Positions 21,652-37,678 of a DNA stretch of 64,000 nucleotides are shown here, piece after piece. Within the stretch, counting starts at the first letter, position 1, and each line of letters opens with the position of its first letter. The notes under the pieces were generated by a model that saw only the letters and a list, made by a program, of their open reading frames with translations, did not search any database and was not told the origin of the DNA. The DNA comes from Roseicyclus persicicus (GTDB taxonomy: Bacteria > Pseudomonadota > Alphaproteobacteria > Rhodobacterales > Rhodobacteraceae): NCBI RefSeq assembly GCF_012395815.1, contig NZ_JAAZQQ010000004.1, positions 62,001 through 126,000 of the forward strand, in the 5' to 3' direction. A program made the position numbers and the translations under genes.

Positions 21652-22496
21652 GATGTCTCTTCCATCAGCTGCTGCATCATCGGCAGGAGCCTGCGCGGGG
21701 CCAGGCCAAAGCGGTCGCGGAACAGTTTCTTGGCCTGCAGCGCCGGCATCGGCTCGGCGTCGGGCGGGATCGAGCGGTCGCTGTCGTTGTGGCCGTGCAG
21801 GGTGCGCACGAACATGTGGTCCGTTGGATCGATCCAGCAGCGCACCTGGCTGGCCAGCTTGCGGTGGTTCCAGCGGTAGATGTTAGCCATGCCGTCGGGC
21901 GTGGTGATCATGGCCGAGGCCAAGCCCAGCGGCTCCTTCTCGGCGAAGTCCCAGAACTGGTCGGCCTCGGGGCGGCCCATGTCCCAGTAGATGCCGCGGT
22001 GAAAGCAGATCGCCGCGGGCGTCTGCTCGTCGGCCCAGCCCAGCGTCAGGAGCTGGTCGGAAATAGCCCGGGTCCGTTCGATGTAGTCGATCGCCACGGC
22101 GTCGTCATCGTCGATGCGGAAGCCGGTGATGTAGGTCGAGGTGCCGTTCCACCCGCGCCGGAACGCGCGGCGGGTGGAGTTGAGCGGCCCCGCGGCCTCG
22201 AGCGTGCACATCTCGAGAAAGGGATACTGCTCCATCAGCCCCTTCAGCCGCTTGCGCCAGCGGAACGGCATGGTGTCGCCGATCAGCGCGATCAGGCGGA
22301 AATCGGGGTCGGTCTGGGCGGCGAGCGAGGGCAGGCAGATGTTCTCGAAATAGGCGAAGCGGCGCAGCATCCGGGGGATGGCGTAGAGGATCTCGGCCGC
22401 CGTGTCGAAATCCTGCTTCTGCGTCTGGAACCCGCCTTCGCCCAGATAGGAGAAGCGGCAGACGCCGACGATCTGGTTGTCCTCGCGCTTGGCCAT
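21648..22496 (-). CDS. PF11316-type putative glycosyltransferase (proximal paralogue)
   Basis: 282 residues. VCRFSYLGEGGF, LPSLAAQTDPDFRLIALIG and GFRIDDDDAVAIDYIERTRA parallel the motifs of the paralogue at 19896-20729 in the same order. The family is annotated as putative rhamnosyl transferase; biochemical evidence is thin. First gene of the trio, 147 bp after the rpoC stop, with a separate promoter candidate at 22526-22554. Confidence 0.75.
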   Translation of the reverse strand: MAKREDNQIVGVCRFSYLGEGGFQTQKQDFDTAAEILYAIPRMLRRFAYFENICLPSLAAQTDPDFRLIALIGDTMPFRWRKRLKGLMEQYPFLEMCTLEAAGPLNSTRRAFRRGWNGTSTYITGFRIDDDDAVAIDYIERTRAISDQLLTLGWADEQTPAAICFHRGIYWDMGRPEADQFWDFAEKEPLGLASAMITTPDGMANIYRWNHRKLASQVRCWIDPTDHMFVRTLHGHNDSDRSIPPDAEPMPALQAKKLFRDRFGLAPRRLLPMMQQLMEETS

Positions 22497-22525
22497 GCCT
22501 GCTGTCTGCTGCCCGATTTGCGCGC

Positions 22526-22554
22526 AGTCTAGGCGAAACCGCGGACAAGGGGAA
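22526..22554 (-). promoter_or_regulatory. Promoter candidate of the glycosyltransferase-EamA trio
   Basis: Minus-strand TTCCCC (22549-22554), 17-nt spacer, TAGACT (22526-22531). The -35 is poor. It overlaps a short tandem repeat of GGGAACGGC (22550-22575, nearly three copies). Confidence 0.35.
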
Positions 22555-22575
22555 CGGCGGGAACGGCGGGAACGC
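22550..22575. repeat. Short tandem repeat, 9-bp unit
   Basis: Nearly three copies of GGGAACGGC between the rpoC terminator and the following gene. Too short for a CRISPR or a typed satellite; possibly slippage-prone. Confidence 0.6.
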
Positions 22576-22589
22576 CCCCCCGAACGCGG

Positions 22590-22617
22590 AACGCCCCGCC
22601 GGGTGGGGCGGGGCGTT
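22590..22617 (-). terminator. Hairpin terminator of the rpoBC operon
   Basis: Perfect 10-bp stem AACGCCCCGC/GCGGGGCGTT with an 8-nt loop, 26 bp after the rpoC stop. The 3' arm ends in TT but no long T-run follows, so efficiency is uncertain. Confidence 0.6.
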
Positions 22618-22643
22618 CGATGGGGTCGGTCGGGGCGCCGGGA

Positions 22644-26858
<4,215 letters not shown>

Positions 26859-26894
26859 CTTGATACCTCGAATATCGCGGGAAGGATGGGGCGT

Positions 26895-26947
26895 GCCGGG
26901 CTGAAGCCCGGCCTGCCCGTTTGCCGTAGGCCGGGCGTCAGCCCGGC
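26895..26947. repeat. Intergenic palindromic (REP-like) element, copy B
   Basis: GCCGGGCTGAAGCCCGGCCTGC (26895-26916) and CGTAGGCCGGGCGTCAGCCCGGC (26925-26947) form two G/C hairpins and an imperfect overall dyad, closely resembling the fusA/tuf element at 16541-16592. It fills most of the rpoB-rpoC gap. Confidence 0.7.
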
Positions 26948-26954
26948 AGCCGGC

Positions 26955-31091
<4,137 letters not shown>

Positions 31092-31274
31092 GCTCGTCGG
31101 CACCTTTCAATGTGTTTCGCTGCGCCGCTCACGCCGCCGGGACCTCGGCGGAGCCGCACCATGAAACAAGACGTGACGGATCAATCTGTCTGCCGTCCCA
31201 CCGGCAAATCCCGATCCCGTTGCCACCGCCTTGGAAAACGCCCCCCGTTCCGGGGCCCTTGCCAAGACGCGGAC

Positions 31275-31305
31275 GGCTGGACCCGGAATCGCTCCGGGCC
31301 CAGCC
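31275..31305 (-). promoter_or_regulatory. Hairpin in the rplL-rpoB intergenic leader (possible attenuator)
   Basis: A 13-bp stem (31275-31287 with 31293-31305; one G-U pair in minus-strand RNA), 5-nt loop, lies 185 nt before rpoB in a 265-bp gap. In E. coli the equivalent gap holds a partial terminator and an RNase III site that lower rpoBC expression relative to rplJL. No T-run follows here, so processing or attenuation is an inference. Confidence 0.5.
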
Positions 31306-31356
31306 TTGGTTCGTGTCGGCACGCCCCCGCGGGGAAGGCGCGCCGTGAAGAGGTCC

Positions 31357-31731
31357 TCAGGCGAGGTCGACTTCGGCGCCGGCCGCGGCCAGCTTGCCCT
31401 TGATGTCCTCGGCTTCCGCCTTGGACACGCCTTCCTTGACCTTGCCGCCGGCTTCCACCAGGTCCTTGGCCTCTTTCAGGCCCAGGCCGGTGATCGCGCG
31501 GACTTCCTTGATCACGTTGATCTTGTTCGGGCCGGCGTTCTTCAGGACGACGTCGAACTCGGTCTTCTCTTCCTCGGCCGGGGCGGCCGCAGCCGGGCCA
31601 GCGGCCATCATGACGGCGCCGCCGGCGGCGGGCTCGATGCCGTACTTGTCCTTGAGGATGGTCTTCAGTTCCTGCGCCTCGAGGAGGGTCAGACCGACGA
31701 TCTCTTCTGCGAGTTTGTTCAGATCAGCCAT
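31357..31731 (-). CDS. rplL: 50S ribosomal protein L7/L12
   Basis: 124-residue stalk protein that recruits translation GTPases. N-terminal dimerisation helix [20 protein letters not shown], Ala/Gly/Pro-rich hinge around 36-52, and the C-terminal factor-binding domain with [20 protein letters not shown] and [12 protein letters not shown]. Sixty-three bp after rplJ. Confidence 0.98.
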   Translation of the reverse strand: MADLNKLAEEIVGLTLLEAQELKTILKDKYGIEPAAGGAVMMAAGPAAAAPAEEEKTEFDVVLKNAGPNKINVIKEVRAITGLGLKEAKDLVEAGGKVKEGVSKAEAEDIKGKLAAAGAEVDLA

Positions 31732-31794
31732 TTTTCAGCTTCCGTATGTAAGGGTGTATTCCAACGCCGCAAGGGGCGGGTCTCGATCGGGTGC

Positions 31795-32307
31795 TTACGC
31801 CGCCTTTTCCTCGATCGTGGTGAGGATGGAGGCGATGTTCGAAGCAGGGGCGCCAATGGCACCGGCGATGTTCGAGGCAGGCGCGCCGATGCACGACACG
31901 ATCTGAGCGATGAGCTCTTCGCGCGAGGGCATCTTCGCGACGGCCTTCACACCGTCGGCATCCAGGACCGTTCCGCCCATCGCGCCGCCAAGGATCACGA
32001 ACTTGTCGTTCGCCTTGGCGTAATCGTCCGCGGCCTTGGCGGCAGCGACCGGATCTTCGGAATAGGTGAGAACGGTCATGCCCGTCAGAAGGTCCGCGAT
32101 GCCGGCGACATCGGTGCCTTCAAGGGCGATCTTGGCGAGCCTGTTCTTGGCGACACGCACGGCCCCGCCCACGTCGCGAACGCGAGCGCGCAGGTCCTGC
32201 ATCTCGGCAACCGTGAGGCCCTGGTAGTGTGCCACCACCACGACGCCAGAGCTTTCGAAGATCTGGCCGAGTTCCTCGACCACTTTCTCTTTCTGGGCTC
32301 TATCCAC
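31795..32307 (-). CDS. rplJ: 50S ribosomal protein L10
   Basis: 170-residue stalk base that binds L7/L12 dimers through its C-terminal helix. Begins at a GTG (32307) with GGAG 8 nt upstream: [20 protein letters not shown]. The C-terminal segment has two alternating copies of IGAPASNIA before the final [10 protein letters not shown], resembling repeated L12-binding units. Confidence 0.96.
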   Translation of the reverse strand: MDRAQKEKVVEELGQIFESSGVVVVAHYQGLTVAEMQDLRARVRDVGGAVRVAKNRLAKIALEGTDVAGIADLLTGMTVLTYSEDPVAAAKAADDYAKANDKFVILGGAMGGTVLDADGVKAVAKMPSREELIAQIVSCIGAPASNIAGAIGAPASNIASILTTIEEKAA

Positions 32308-32620
32308 AGGTTTACTCCAGTTTGGCGGGTTGCCCCGCCGGCTCTATTGACCGGATCGCTCCGGCGGTTTTGGTCCGTCACGTACGGAACCAAGACCACC
32401 AGGCGCTCGACGGTCGAGCCCTTGGCTGTTCGGTCTGATCCCGTCTCAGGCAGGAATTACTGGGCCCTTGCGGGACCGACCCACCGTCTCGGACGAAACG
32501 CAAAGGAGCGCGTGACGAATCGCGCGCTCCGATGCAGGTCTGCTGACTAGTCCGTCGGCGGCGATTTGCCAAGGCCCCGTCAAGGGTTTTTTCCGCCCGC
32601 CGCGCCGCGCGGCCCGGCGA
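32308..32620 (-). promoter_or_regulatory. rplJ leader and promoter region (313-bp non-coding stretch)
   Basis: Holds no gene. Promoter candidate on the minus strand: TTGGCA (32567-32572), 17-nt spacer, TAGTCA (32544-32549), giving a leader of about 230 nt before rplJ. The leader contains several inverted repeats, for example CCGGAGCGATCCGG close to the gene. In other bacteria L10-L12 binds such a leader to repress rplJL; whether this one has the kink-turn fold cannot be settled by eye. Confidence 0.5.
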
Positions 32621-33709
32621 TCACTGGATCAGCGGCTTGCCGTTGCGGCCGTGGCGTTCGACCAGGTGACGCTGAGCGCGGCCCCGCGGGATCGGGCGGG
32701 CCGGCAGCACGCCCATGGCCTCGAGGTCGGGAAAAAGGCTGCGCAGTTCGGCCTCGGCCTCGGGGCCGAGCGCCCCGATGGCCTGCGGGCCGGGCAGGAG
32801 CGACTCGGTCGGCGCGCCTTCGGCGAAAAGGATCTCGTGCTGGTCGAACAGCAGGTGCAGGTAGGTGACCGTCTCGAGGTCGGTGGCCAGGGCGATCCCC
32901 GGCAGGCCCAGCAGCTTCTTGGCGGGCACCAGCACCTCGCGCTGGCCGATCAGGCGCTCGGCGATGCGGGACCGCAGCAGCATCCGGTGCTGCGGCGACA
33001 CCATCAGGTCGCGGTCGGGCAGGCCATGGCCCAGCGCGCCGCGGGAGATGCGGACCGGCACCAGCGCCCCCTCGGCCCGGCAGGTGGTGCGGCCGATCCA
33101 GCGGATCGGTTGAAAGCCGTGGTCCTGCGTCATCACCCGGTCGCCGACGGCCATCGCTTCGATCAGGCGCCAGCCCGACGGCGTGGCCAGCCGCGTGCCG
33201 GCGGTGAAGCACGGCACGAAATCGAGGTTCTCCCGGTTGCCGGTCATCCCGACGTAGGTGTCGCCCACCAGGCTGTTGAAGGTGATCGACAGCAGCGGCT
33301 TGGCCTCGAGCGCGGCCTGGTCGGCGTTGTTCTCGAACTCGGGCGCGAGGTAGGTCCGCCCGGCCGTGTCCTGGAACACGACCGCGGTGATCGTCGCCGT
33401 CGTCCCGTCGAGGTAGGTGATCGTGGCGTTGTACACGACCGACGCATCGAAGCCCTGCGTCGGGCCCCCGTTGATGCGGAAGGTCTCGGGCGTCGGGTCG
33501 TTCTGGTCGTAGTAGGTGTTGCCGTCGCTGTCGAAGTCGGTGGCCGGCGGCCCGGGGCTGAGGACCTGGACCCGGTTGATCAGCGAATCGCCGTAGCCGC
33601 CCACCGTGGTCCCCACCAGCGCGGCGGCGTTCTCGGCCGTGTTGTTGCCCTCGACCGTGTCGAGATCCGGGAACACGCCCAGAAAGATCACGTTGAACGT
33701 CGTCGGCAT
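32621..33709 (-). CDS. Hint-domain (Hedgehog/intein-like) protein
   Basis: 362 residues. Residues 1-160 form a low-complexity, Asp/Asn/Thr-rich beta-type region without a Sec signal. Residues about 165-310 match the Hint_2 family (PF13403): VPCFTAGTRL with C167 as candidate nucleophile, VGDRVMTQDHGFQPIRWIGR, LMVSPQHRML with H241, and HEILFAEGAPTESLLPG. There is no terminal His-Asn plus Cys/Ser junction, so it resembles a self-processing Hedgehog-type domain, not a splicing intein. Such proteins are numerous in Rhodobacteraceae, often secreted by type I systems. It sits between the rplA terminator and the rplJ promoter. Function unproven. Confidence 0.8.
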   Translation of the reverse strand: MPTTFNVIFLGVFPDLDTVEGNNTAENAAALVGTTVGGYGDSLINRVQVLSPGPPATDFDSDGNTYYDQNDPTPETFRINGGPTQGFDASVVYNATITYLDGTTATITAVVFQDTAGRTYLAPEFENNADQAALEAKPLLSITFNSLVGDTYVGMTGNRENLDFVPCFTAGTRLATPSGWRLIEAMAVGDRVMTQDHGFQPIRWIGRTTCRAEGALVPVRISRGALGHGLPDRDLMVSPQHRMLLRSRIAERLIGQREVLVPAKKLLGLPGIALATDLETVTYLHLLFDQHEILFAEGAPTESLLPGPQAIGALGPEAEAELRSLFPDLEAMGVLPARPIPRGRAQRHLVERHGRNGKPLIQ

Positions 33710-33904
33710 CTGCTCGGTACCTCACGCGCATGCCCGCGACCGCGGCCCTGTGCCGCCACGGCGCGCCAGCCCCCGGTTGCTCCGAGGATTCGCTGTCCGA
33801 ATGAACAAATGCTGGAGGACTGCGCCCCGCACCCGGCGGAATCGTGACAAATCGGAGGGAATTGCGGCGGCGGTGTGCCGGGCGCCCCGGGGCGGGCGGA
33901 TGCG

Positions 33905-33935
33905 AAAGGGGCGCGCCCTTGCGGACGCGCCCCCT
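33905..33935 (-). terminator. Terminator after rplA
   Basis: Stem GGGGCGCG/CGCGCCCC (33908-33915 with 33926-33933), 10-nt loop, followed on the minus strand by TTTCGC. Twenty-six bp after the rplA stop. Confidence 0.65.
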
Positions 33936-33960
33936 CAGGAGTGCCGTGGCCGGTGGCCGA

Positions 33961-34662
33961 TCAGGCGTTGCCGGTCGCGCTGTCGAGGCTGACCGAGACG
34001 CCGGGGCCCATGGTCGAGCTCAGCGACACGCGCTTGAGGTAGGTGCCCTTGGCGCCCGTCGGCTTGGCCTTGCTGACCGCGTCCACGAAGGCACGGATGT
34101 TCTCGGCGAGCTTGGCGTCGTCGAAGCTGGCCTTGCCGACGCCGGCGTGGATGATCCCGGCCTTCTCGACCTTGAACTGGACCTGGCCGCCCTTGGCCGC
34201 CTTGACGGCCTCGGCGACGTCCATGGTCACCGTGCCGACCTTCGGGTTCGGCATCAGGTTGCGGGGGCCCAGAACCTTGCCCAGACGGCCGACGATCGGC
34301 ATCATGTCGGGCGTGGCGATGCAGCGGTCGAAATCGATCGTGCCGCCCTGGATGGTCTCCATCAGGTCCTCGGCGCCGACGATGTCGGCCCCGGCCGCCT
34401 TGGCCTCGTCGGCCTTGGCGCCGCGGGCGAAGACCGCCACGCGCACCGTCTTGCCGGTGCCGTTGGGCAGGTTGACCGTGCCGCGGACCATCTGGTCGGC
34501 GTGGCGCGGATCGACGCCGAGGTTCATCGCGACCTCGATCGTCTCGTCGAACTTGGCCGAGGCGTTCGCCTTGATGAGCGTGATGGCTTCCTCGACGCTG
34601 ATCTCGCTCTTGCCGTCAAAGGCGGCGCGGGCGGCCGTAAGGCGCTTTCCGATCTTACCCAT
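33961..34662 (-). CDS. rplA: 50S ribosomal protein L1
   Basis: 233-residue L1-stalk protein involved in E-site tRNA release; translational repressor of rplKA in E. coli. [17 protein letters not shown], then [30 protein letters not shown] and the C-terminal [18 protein letters not shown]-type end (here [13 protein letters not shown]). Three bp after rplK. Confidence 0.98.
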   Translation of the reverse strand: MGKIGKRLTAARAAFDGKSEISVEEAITLIKANASAKFDETIEVAMNLGVDPRHADQMVRGTVNLPNGTGKTVRVAVFARGAKADEAKAAGADIVGAEDLMETIQGGTIDFDRCIATPDMMPIVGRLGKVLGPRNLMPNPKVGTVTMDVAEAVKAAKGGQVQFKVEKAGIIHAGVGKASFDDAKLAENIRAFVDAVSKAKPTGAKGTYLKRVSLSSTMGPGVSVSLDSATGNA

Positions 34663-34665
34663 GAC

Positions 34666-35118
34666 TTACCCTTTCACCTCGATGCCCATCGACTTCGCCG
34701 AGCCGAGGATGATCTGCATGGCCGCTTCCACGTCGTTCGCGCTGAGGTCCTTCATCTTGGCCTCGGCGATCTCGCGCAGCTGGGCGGGGGTGATGGACGC
34801 GATGGTCTCGCGGCCCGGCTTGACGGCGCCCTTGGGGCGGTTCCGCTTGCCGACCGGCTTCAGGCCGGCCGCCCGCTTGAGGTACCAGGACGCCGGCGGC
34901 GTCTTGAGCTCCATCGAGAAGGACTTGTCGGAATAGTAGGTGATGAGCGTCGGCACGGGGGCGCCGGGCTCCATGTCCTGCGTCTTGGCGTTGAACGCCT
35001 TGCAGAACTCCATGATGTTGATGCCGCGCTGACCCAGGGCGGGGCCGACCGGCGGCGACGGGGTCGCCTGGCCTGCCTTGACCTGGAGCTTCATCCGTCC
35101 AGCAACTTTCTTGGCCAT
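34666..35118 (-). CDS. rplK: 50S ribosomal protein L11
   Basis: 150-residue GTPase-centre protein: [20 protein letters not shown], then [17 protein letters not shown] and the C-terminal rRNA-binding [19 protein letters not shown] 35118 chosen for homology; a longer frame is open. Stop is 3 bp before rplA. Confidence 0.97.
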   Translation of the reverse strand: MAKKVAGRMKLQVKAGQATPSPPVGPALGQRGINIMEFCKAFNAKTQDMEPGAPVPTLITYYSDKSFSMELKTPPASWYLKRAAGLKPVGKRNRPKGAVKPGRETIASITPAQLREIAEAKMKDLSANDVEAAMQIILGSAKSMGIEVKG

Positions 35119-35244
35119 CTGGCCATCTCCTTTCTGCCAACAGCCACGGGGCGCGCCCCTTGGCCTTGCGTTGAGGTGGTCCGGTCCGGGACTCGCGAGC
35201 CCCTCGCCTCCCACCGGGCGATGTCGTCCGGGGACGATTGCGGC

Positions 35245-35273
35245 GCTCTAGAGGTCCGCGCCGGAATTTGCAA
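35245..35273 (-). promoter_or_regulatory. Promoter of the rplK-rplA operon
   Basis: Minus-strand TTGCAA (35268-35273), 17-nt spacer, TAGAGC (35245-35250). The -10 is identical to that of the S10 promoter at 15234-15239. Confidence 0.45.
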
Positions 35274-35297
35274 GGGGCAAGGCGCGGCCGGGGCGGC

Positions 35298-36500
35298 CTA
35301 GCGCCCGCCCGGGCGGTAGGGTGGCGTGGCCATCCGGTGCCCCAGCGCCACCGGCAGCAGCGCCAGCAGCGCAAGGCCGGCGAAGGCGACGGGCAGGCTG
35401 GTGGCCTGGGCGATGAAGCCCACCACCGCGGGGCCCACCAGCATCCCGCCGTAGCCCAGCGTCGCCACGCTGGCCAGCGCGGGGCCCGGCCGCATCACCG
35501 GGTCGTTGGCGGCGCGCGAGAACACCAGCGGCATCAGGACGGCATAGCCCACCCCCACCAGCGCGAAGCCCGCCAGCGCCGCGCCGAGGCCCGGCGCCGT
35601 CAGCGCCAGCGTCATCCCGGCCGCCGCCGTCGCGCCGCTGGCCCGCGTCACCGCGACCGGGCCGAAGCGCGTCACCAGCGCCCCGCCGGCCAGCCGGGTC
35701 AGGACCATGGTGGCGCTGAACGCGGCGTAGCCCAGCGCCGCCTGCGCCTCGGTCGCGCCGATCGCGGTGGCGAGGTAGACCGCGCTCCAGTCCGCCATCG
35801 CGCCCTCGCCCACCGACGAGGCGAAGGCGACCAGCCCCACCAGCACCAGCGCCCCGGACGGCCAGGCCAGCAGCGGCGCCGCCCCGGCGGCGGGCGCGGG
35901 CGCGGCCACGCCCTTCATGCCGCGCAGGATCACGGCGAGGCACAGCGCGGCGCCACCCGCCGCCACGGCCGCGAAATGCACGGCGGGCGGCAGGCCGGCC
36001 AGCCCCGCGCCGTAGCCGCTGGCCGCGCCGAGGCCGGCGCCCAGGCTGTACATGGCGTGGAAGATCGACATCGTGCTGCGCCCCAGCCCGCGCTCGACCC
36101 GGGCGGCCCAGCCGTTCATGGCCACGTCCATCGCGCCGTGGAAGGCCCCGAACACCGCCAGCGCCACCCCCAGCCACAGCGGCGAGGGCGCCAGCGCCAC
36201 CAGCATCAGCGCCGGGCCGTAGGCCAGCGCACAGCGCAGCGCCAGCCGCTCGGCACCCCATTTCTCGGACAGGATGCCGGCGACCGGGAAACTCGCTATC
36301 GCACCGCCCGCCAGCGCCAGCAGCAGCAGCCCCAGCGCGGCCGGATCGAGGTCGAAGCGCGCCTTGAAGGCGGGCACCCGCGAGGCCCAGACCCCGAACA
36401 GGAGCCCGTTGAACAGGAACGCCGCGGCGACCGCCCGCCAGCCGGCGTCGGCCCAGAGCGCCGGCCGCGCCGCTTTCGCCCCGTCCTGCCCGCCCGCCAT
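35298..36500 (-). CDS. MFS transporter (YbjJ-like)
   Basis: 400 residues, about twelve membrane helices. FGVWASRVPAFKARFDLDPA and the following LGLLLLALAGGAIASFPVAG resemble the YbjJ branch of the major facilitator superfamily; GAFHGAMDVAMNGWAARVER is the equivalent of the central helix motif of that group. Substrate unknown. It starts only 39 bp after the nusG terminator and ends 25 bp before the rplK promoter, so its own promoter is not obvious and may lie within the nusG end. Confidence 0.8.
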   Translation of the reverse strand: MAGGQDGAKAARPALWADAGWRAVAAAFLFNGLLFGVWASRVPAFKARFDLDPAALGLLLLALAGGAIASFPVAGILSEKWGAERLALRCALAYGPALMLVALAPSPLWLGVALAVFGAFHGAMDVAMNGWAARVERGLGRSTMSIFHAMYSLGAGLGAASGYGAGLAGLPPAVHFAAVAAGGAALCLAVILRGMKGVAAPAPAAGAAPLLAWPSGALVLVGLVAFASSVGEGAMADWSAVYLATAIGATEAQAALGYAAFSATMVLTRLAGGALVTRFGPVAVTRASGATAAAGMTLALTAPGLGAALAGFALVGVGYAVLMPLVFSRAANDPVMRPGPALASVATLGYGGMLVGPAVVGFIAQATSLPVAFAGLALLALLPVALGHRMATPPYRPGGR

Positions 36501-36539
36501 GCGCCGCCCTGCCCTGCCGATCTGCCCTGTTCCACGAAA

Positions 36540-36563
36540 AACGGCACCCGCCGGGGTGCCGTT
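36540..36563 (-). terminator. Rho-independent terminator of secE-nusG
   Basis: Perfect 10-bp stem AACGGCACCC/GGGTGCCGTT with a 4-nt loop, followed by TTTCGTGG on the minus strand (five T in a row counting the stem end). Thirty-four bp after the nusG stop. Confidence 0.85.
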
Positions 36564-36597
36564 CGATACCGCCGCGCGGCGGGGCGCCGGCCCCGCG

Positions 36598-37131
36598 TCA
36601 GCCTTGCTTGGACACCTGCGTGAACTCCAGCTCCACCGGGGTCGCGCGGCCGAAGATCGAGACCGAGACCTTGAGGCGCTGGTGGTCCTCGTCGACCTCC
36701 TCGACCATGCCGTCGAAATCCTCGAACGGGCCGTCGTTGACCTTGACCTTCTCGCCGATCTCGAACGTGATCGTGGAGCGGGGCTGCGCCTCGCCCTCCT
36801 CGACGCGGTTCAGGATCGCGTTGACCTCCTCGTCGCGCATCGGCATCGGCCGGCCCTGCGGACCGAGGAAGCCGGTGACGCGCGGGATCGAGTTGATGGC
36901 GTGGTAGGCCTGGTCGGTCATCTCCATCCGCACCAGCACGTAGCCCGGCATGAAGCGGCGCGGCACGGTGACCTTCTTGCCGCGACGGATCTCGATCACG
37001 TCCTCCTCGGGGACCAGGACCTCCTCGATGACCTCTTCGAGACCCTTCTCGGCCACGGCCGTCCGGATCTGCTCGGCGATCCGCTTCTCGAAGTTAGAAA
37101 GGACGCTGACCGAATACCACCGCTTCGCCAT
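36598..37131 (-). CDS. nusG: Transcription termination/antitermination factor NusG
   Basis: 177-residue RNA polymerase-binding elongation factor that links to Rho or S10. NGN domain from MAKRWYSVSVLSNFEKRIAE through RRFMPGYVLVRMEM; C-terminal KOW domain FEIGEKVKVNDGPFEDFDGM. ATG 37131 fits the family. A strong hairpin with a T-run lies in the gap upstream (37208-37246). Confidence 0.98.
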   Translation of the reverse strand: MAKRWYSVSVLSNFEKRIAEQIRTAVAEKGLEEVIEEVLVPEEDVIEIRRGKKVTVPRRFMPGYVLVRMEMTDQAYHAINSIPRVTGFLGPQGRPMPMRDEEVNAILNRVEEGEAQPRSTITFEIGEKVKVNDGPFEDFDGMVEEVDEDHQRLKVSVSIFGRATPVELEFTQVSKQG

Positions 37132-37207
37132 CGTGATCCCGTTCCTTGCCCGGCCACCCTGCGGTGGACGATATTTCCGTTTCAGTTCAGTGCCCTGAGC
37201 GGGCCCC

Positions 37208-37246
37208 CCGAAAAACAAACAGCGTGCATCTCGACTCGATGCACGC
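37208..37246 (-). terminator. Terminator or attenuator between secE and nusG
   Basis: Nine-bp perfect stem GCGTGCATC/GATGCACGC (37222-37230 with 37238-37246), 7-nt loop, then TGTTTGTTTTTCGG on the minus strand. It lies 77 nt before nusG and downstream of a promoter candidate, so it could act as a transcription attenuator of nusG. Confidence 0.75.
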
Positions 37247-37270
37247 CATCATTTCGGGGAATTGTTCCGG

Positions 37271-37299
37271 GCCTTACCGTCCTGCCCCCGGAAAATCAA
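37271..37299 (-). promoter_or_regulatory. Promoter candidate upstream of the nusG leader hairpin
   Basis: Minus-strand TTGATT (37294-37299), 17-nt spacer, TAAGGC (37271-37276). It would give a nusG leader of about 130 nt containing the terminator-like hairpin. Confidence 0.4.
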
Positions 37300-37312
37300 G
37301 GGGCGGCGGCCG

Positions 37313-37504
37313 TCAGCCGAAGACCGTGAGGATCAGTTCCAGCCCGGTCCGGATCAGCCAGTCGATGAAGAAGAAGAAGATCGCGAAGACGATGGCCATC
37401 AGGAACACCATCGCCGTCGTCACCAGCACCTCGCGGCGGGTGGGCCACACCACCTTGGCGATCTCGGCGCGGGTCTGCTGGAGGAACTGGAACGGGTTGG
37501 CCAT
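37313..37504 (-). CDS. secE: Protein translocase subunit SecE
   Basis: 63-residue single-span protein that clamps SecY. FLQQTRAEIAKVVWPTRREV is the conserved amphipathic segment; a hydrophobic helix follows (about 28-50). Short, one-helix form typical of most bacteria. Promoter candidate 28 nt upstream. Confidence 0.96.
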   Translation of the reverse strand: MANPFQFLQQTRAEIAKVVWPTRREVLVTTAMVFLMAIVFAIFFFFIDWLIRTGLELILTVFG

Positions 37505-37531
37505 CGGTCATCTCATCTGTCGGTCGGGGCG

Positions 37532-37560
37532 CATATACGCATGTCGGGCCCGGCGCGCAA
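37532..37560 (-). promoter_or_regulatory. Promoter of secE
   Basis: Minus-strand TTGCGC (37555-37560), 17-nt spacer, TATATG (37532-37537). Confidence 0.5.
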
Positions 37561-37600
37561 GGCGGCGGGACGCCCCGGCGCCGGTCGGCGGGACGGGCCG

Positions 37601-37614
37601 TTGACCCCCGTCAA
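37601..37614. promoter_or_regulatory. FNR/DNR-type palindrome upstream of the HhH gene
   Basis: TTGACCCCCGTCAA, a perfect 5+5 dyad around a 4-nt spacer, with the TTG-N8-CAA core of FNR-family sites. Its centre is 71 bp before the HhH-gene ATG at 37679. It is the cleanest of six such sites between 37.6 and 43.9 kb. Confidence 0.55.
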
Positions 37615-37678
37615 TGCGGCGCCGCGCGGGGCGGAGGAGCCTCGCCGCAGGCGCCCCCGCGCCGGAAGAGGGGTCGGG

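Noticed and set aside
22548-22580. CRISPR-like short repeats
   Set aside because: Only about three contiguous 9-bp copies, no spacers and no cas genes.
37262-37678. N-terminal extension of the HhH gene back to 37262
   Set aside because: It would run antisense through secE and its promoter; the ATG at 37679 has a Shine-Dalgarno and matches the start of the HhH-like domain.
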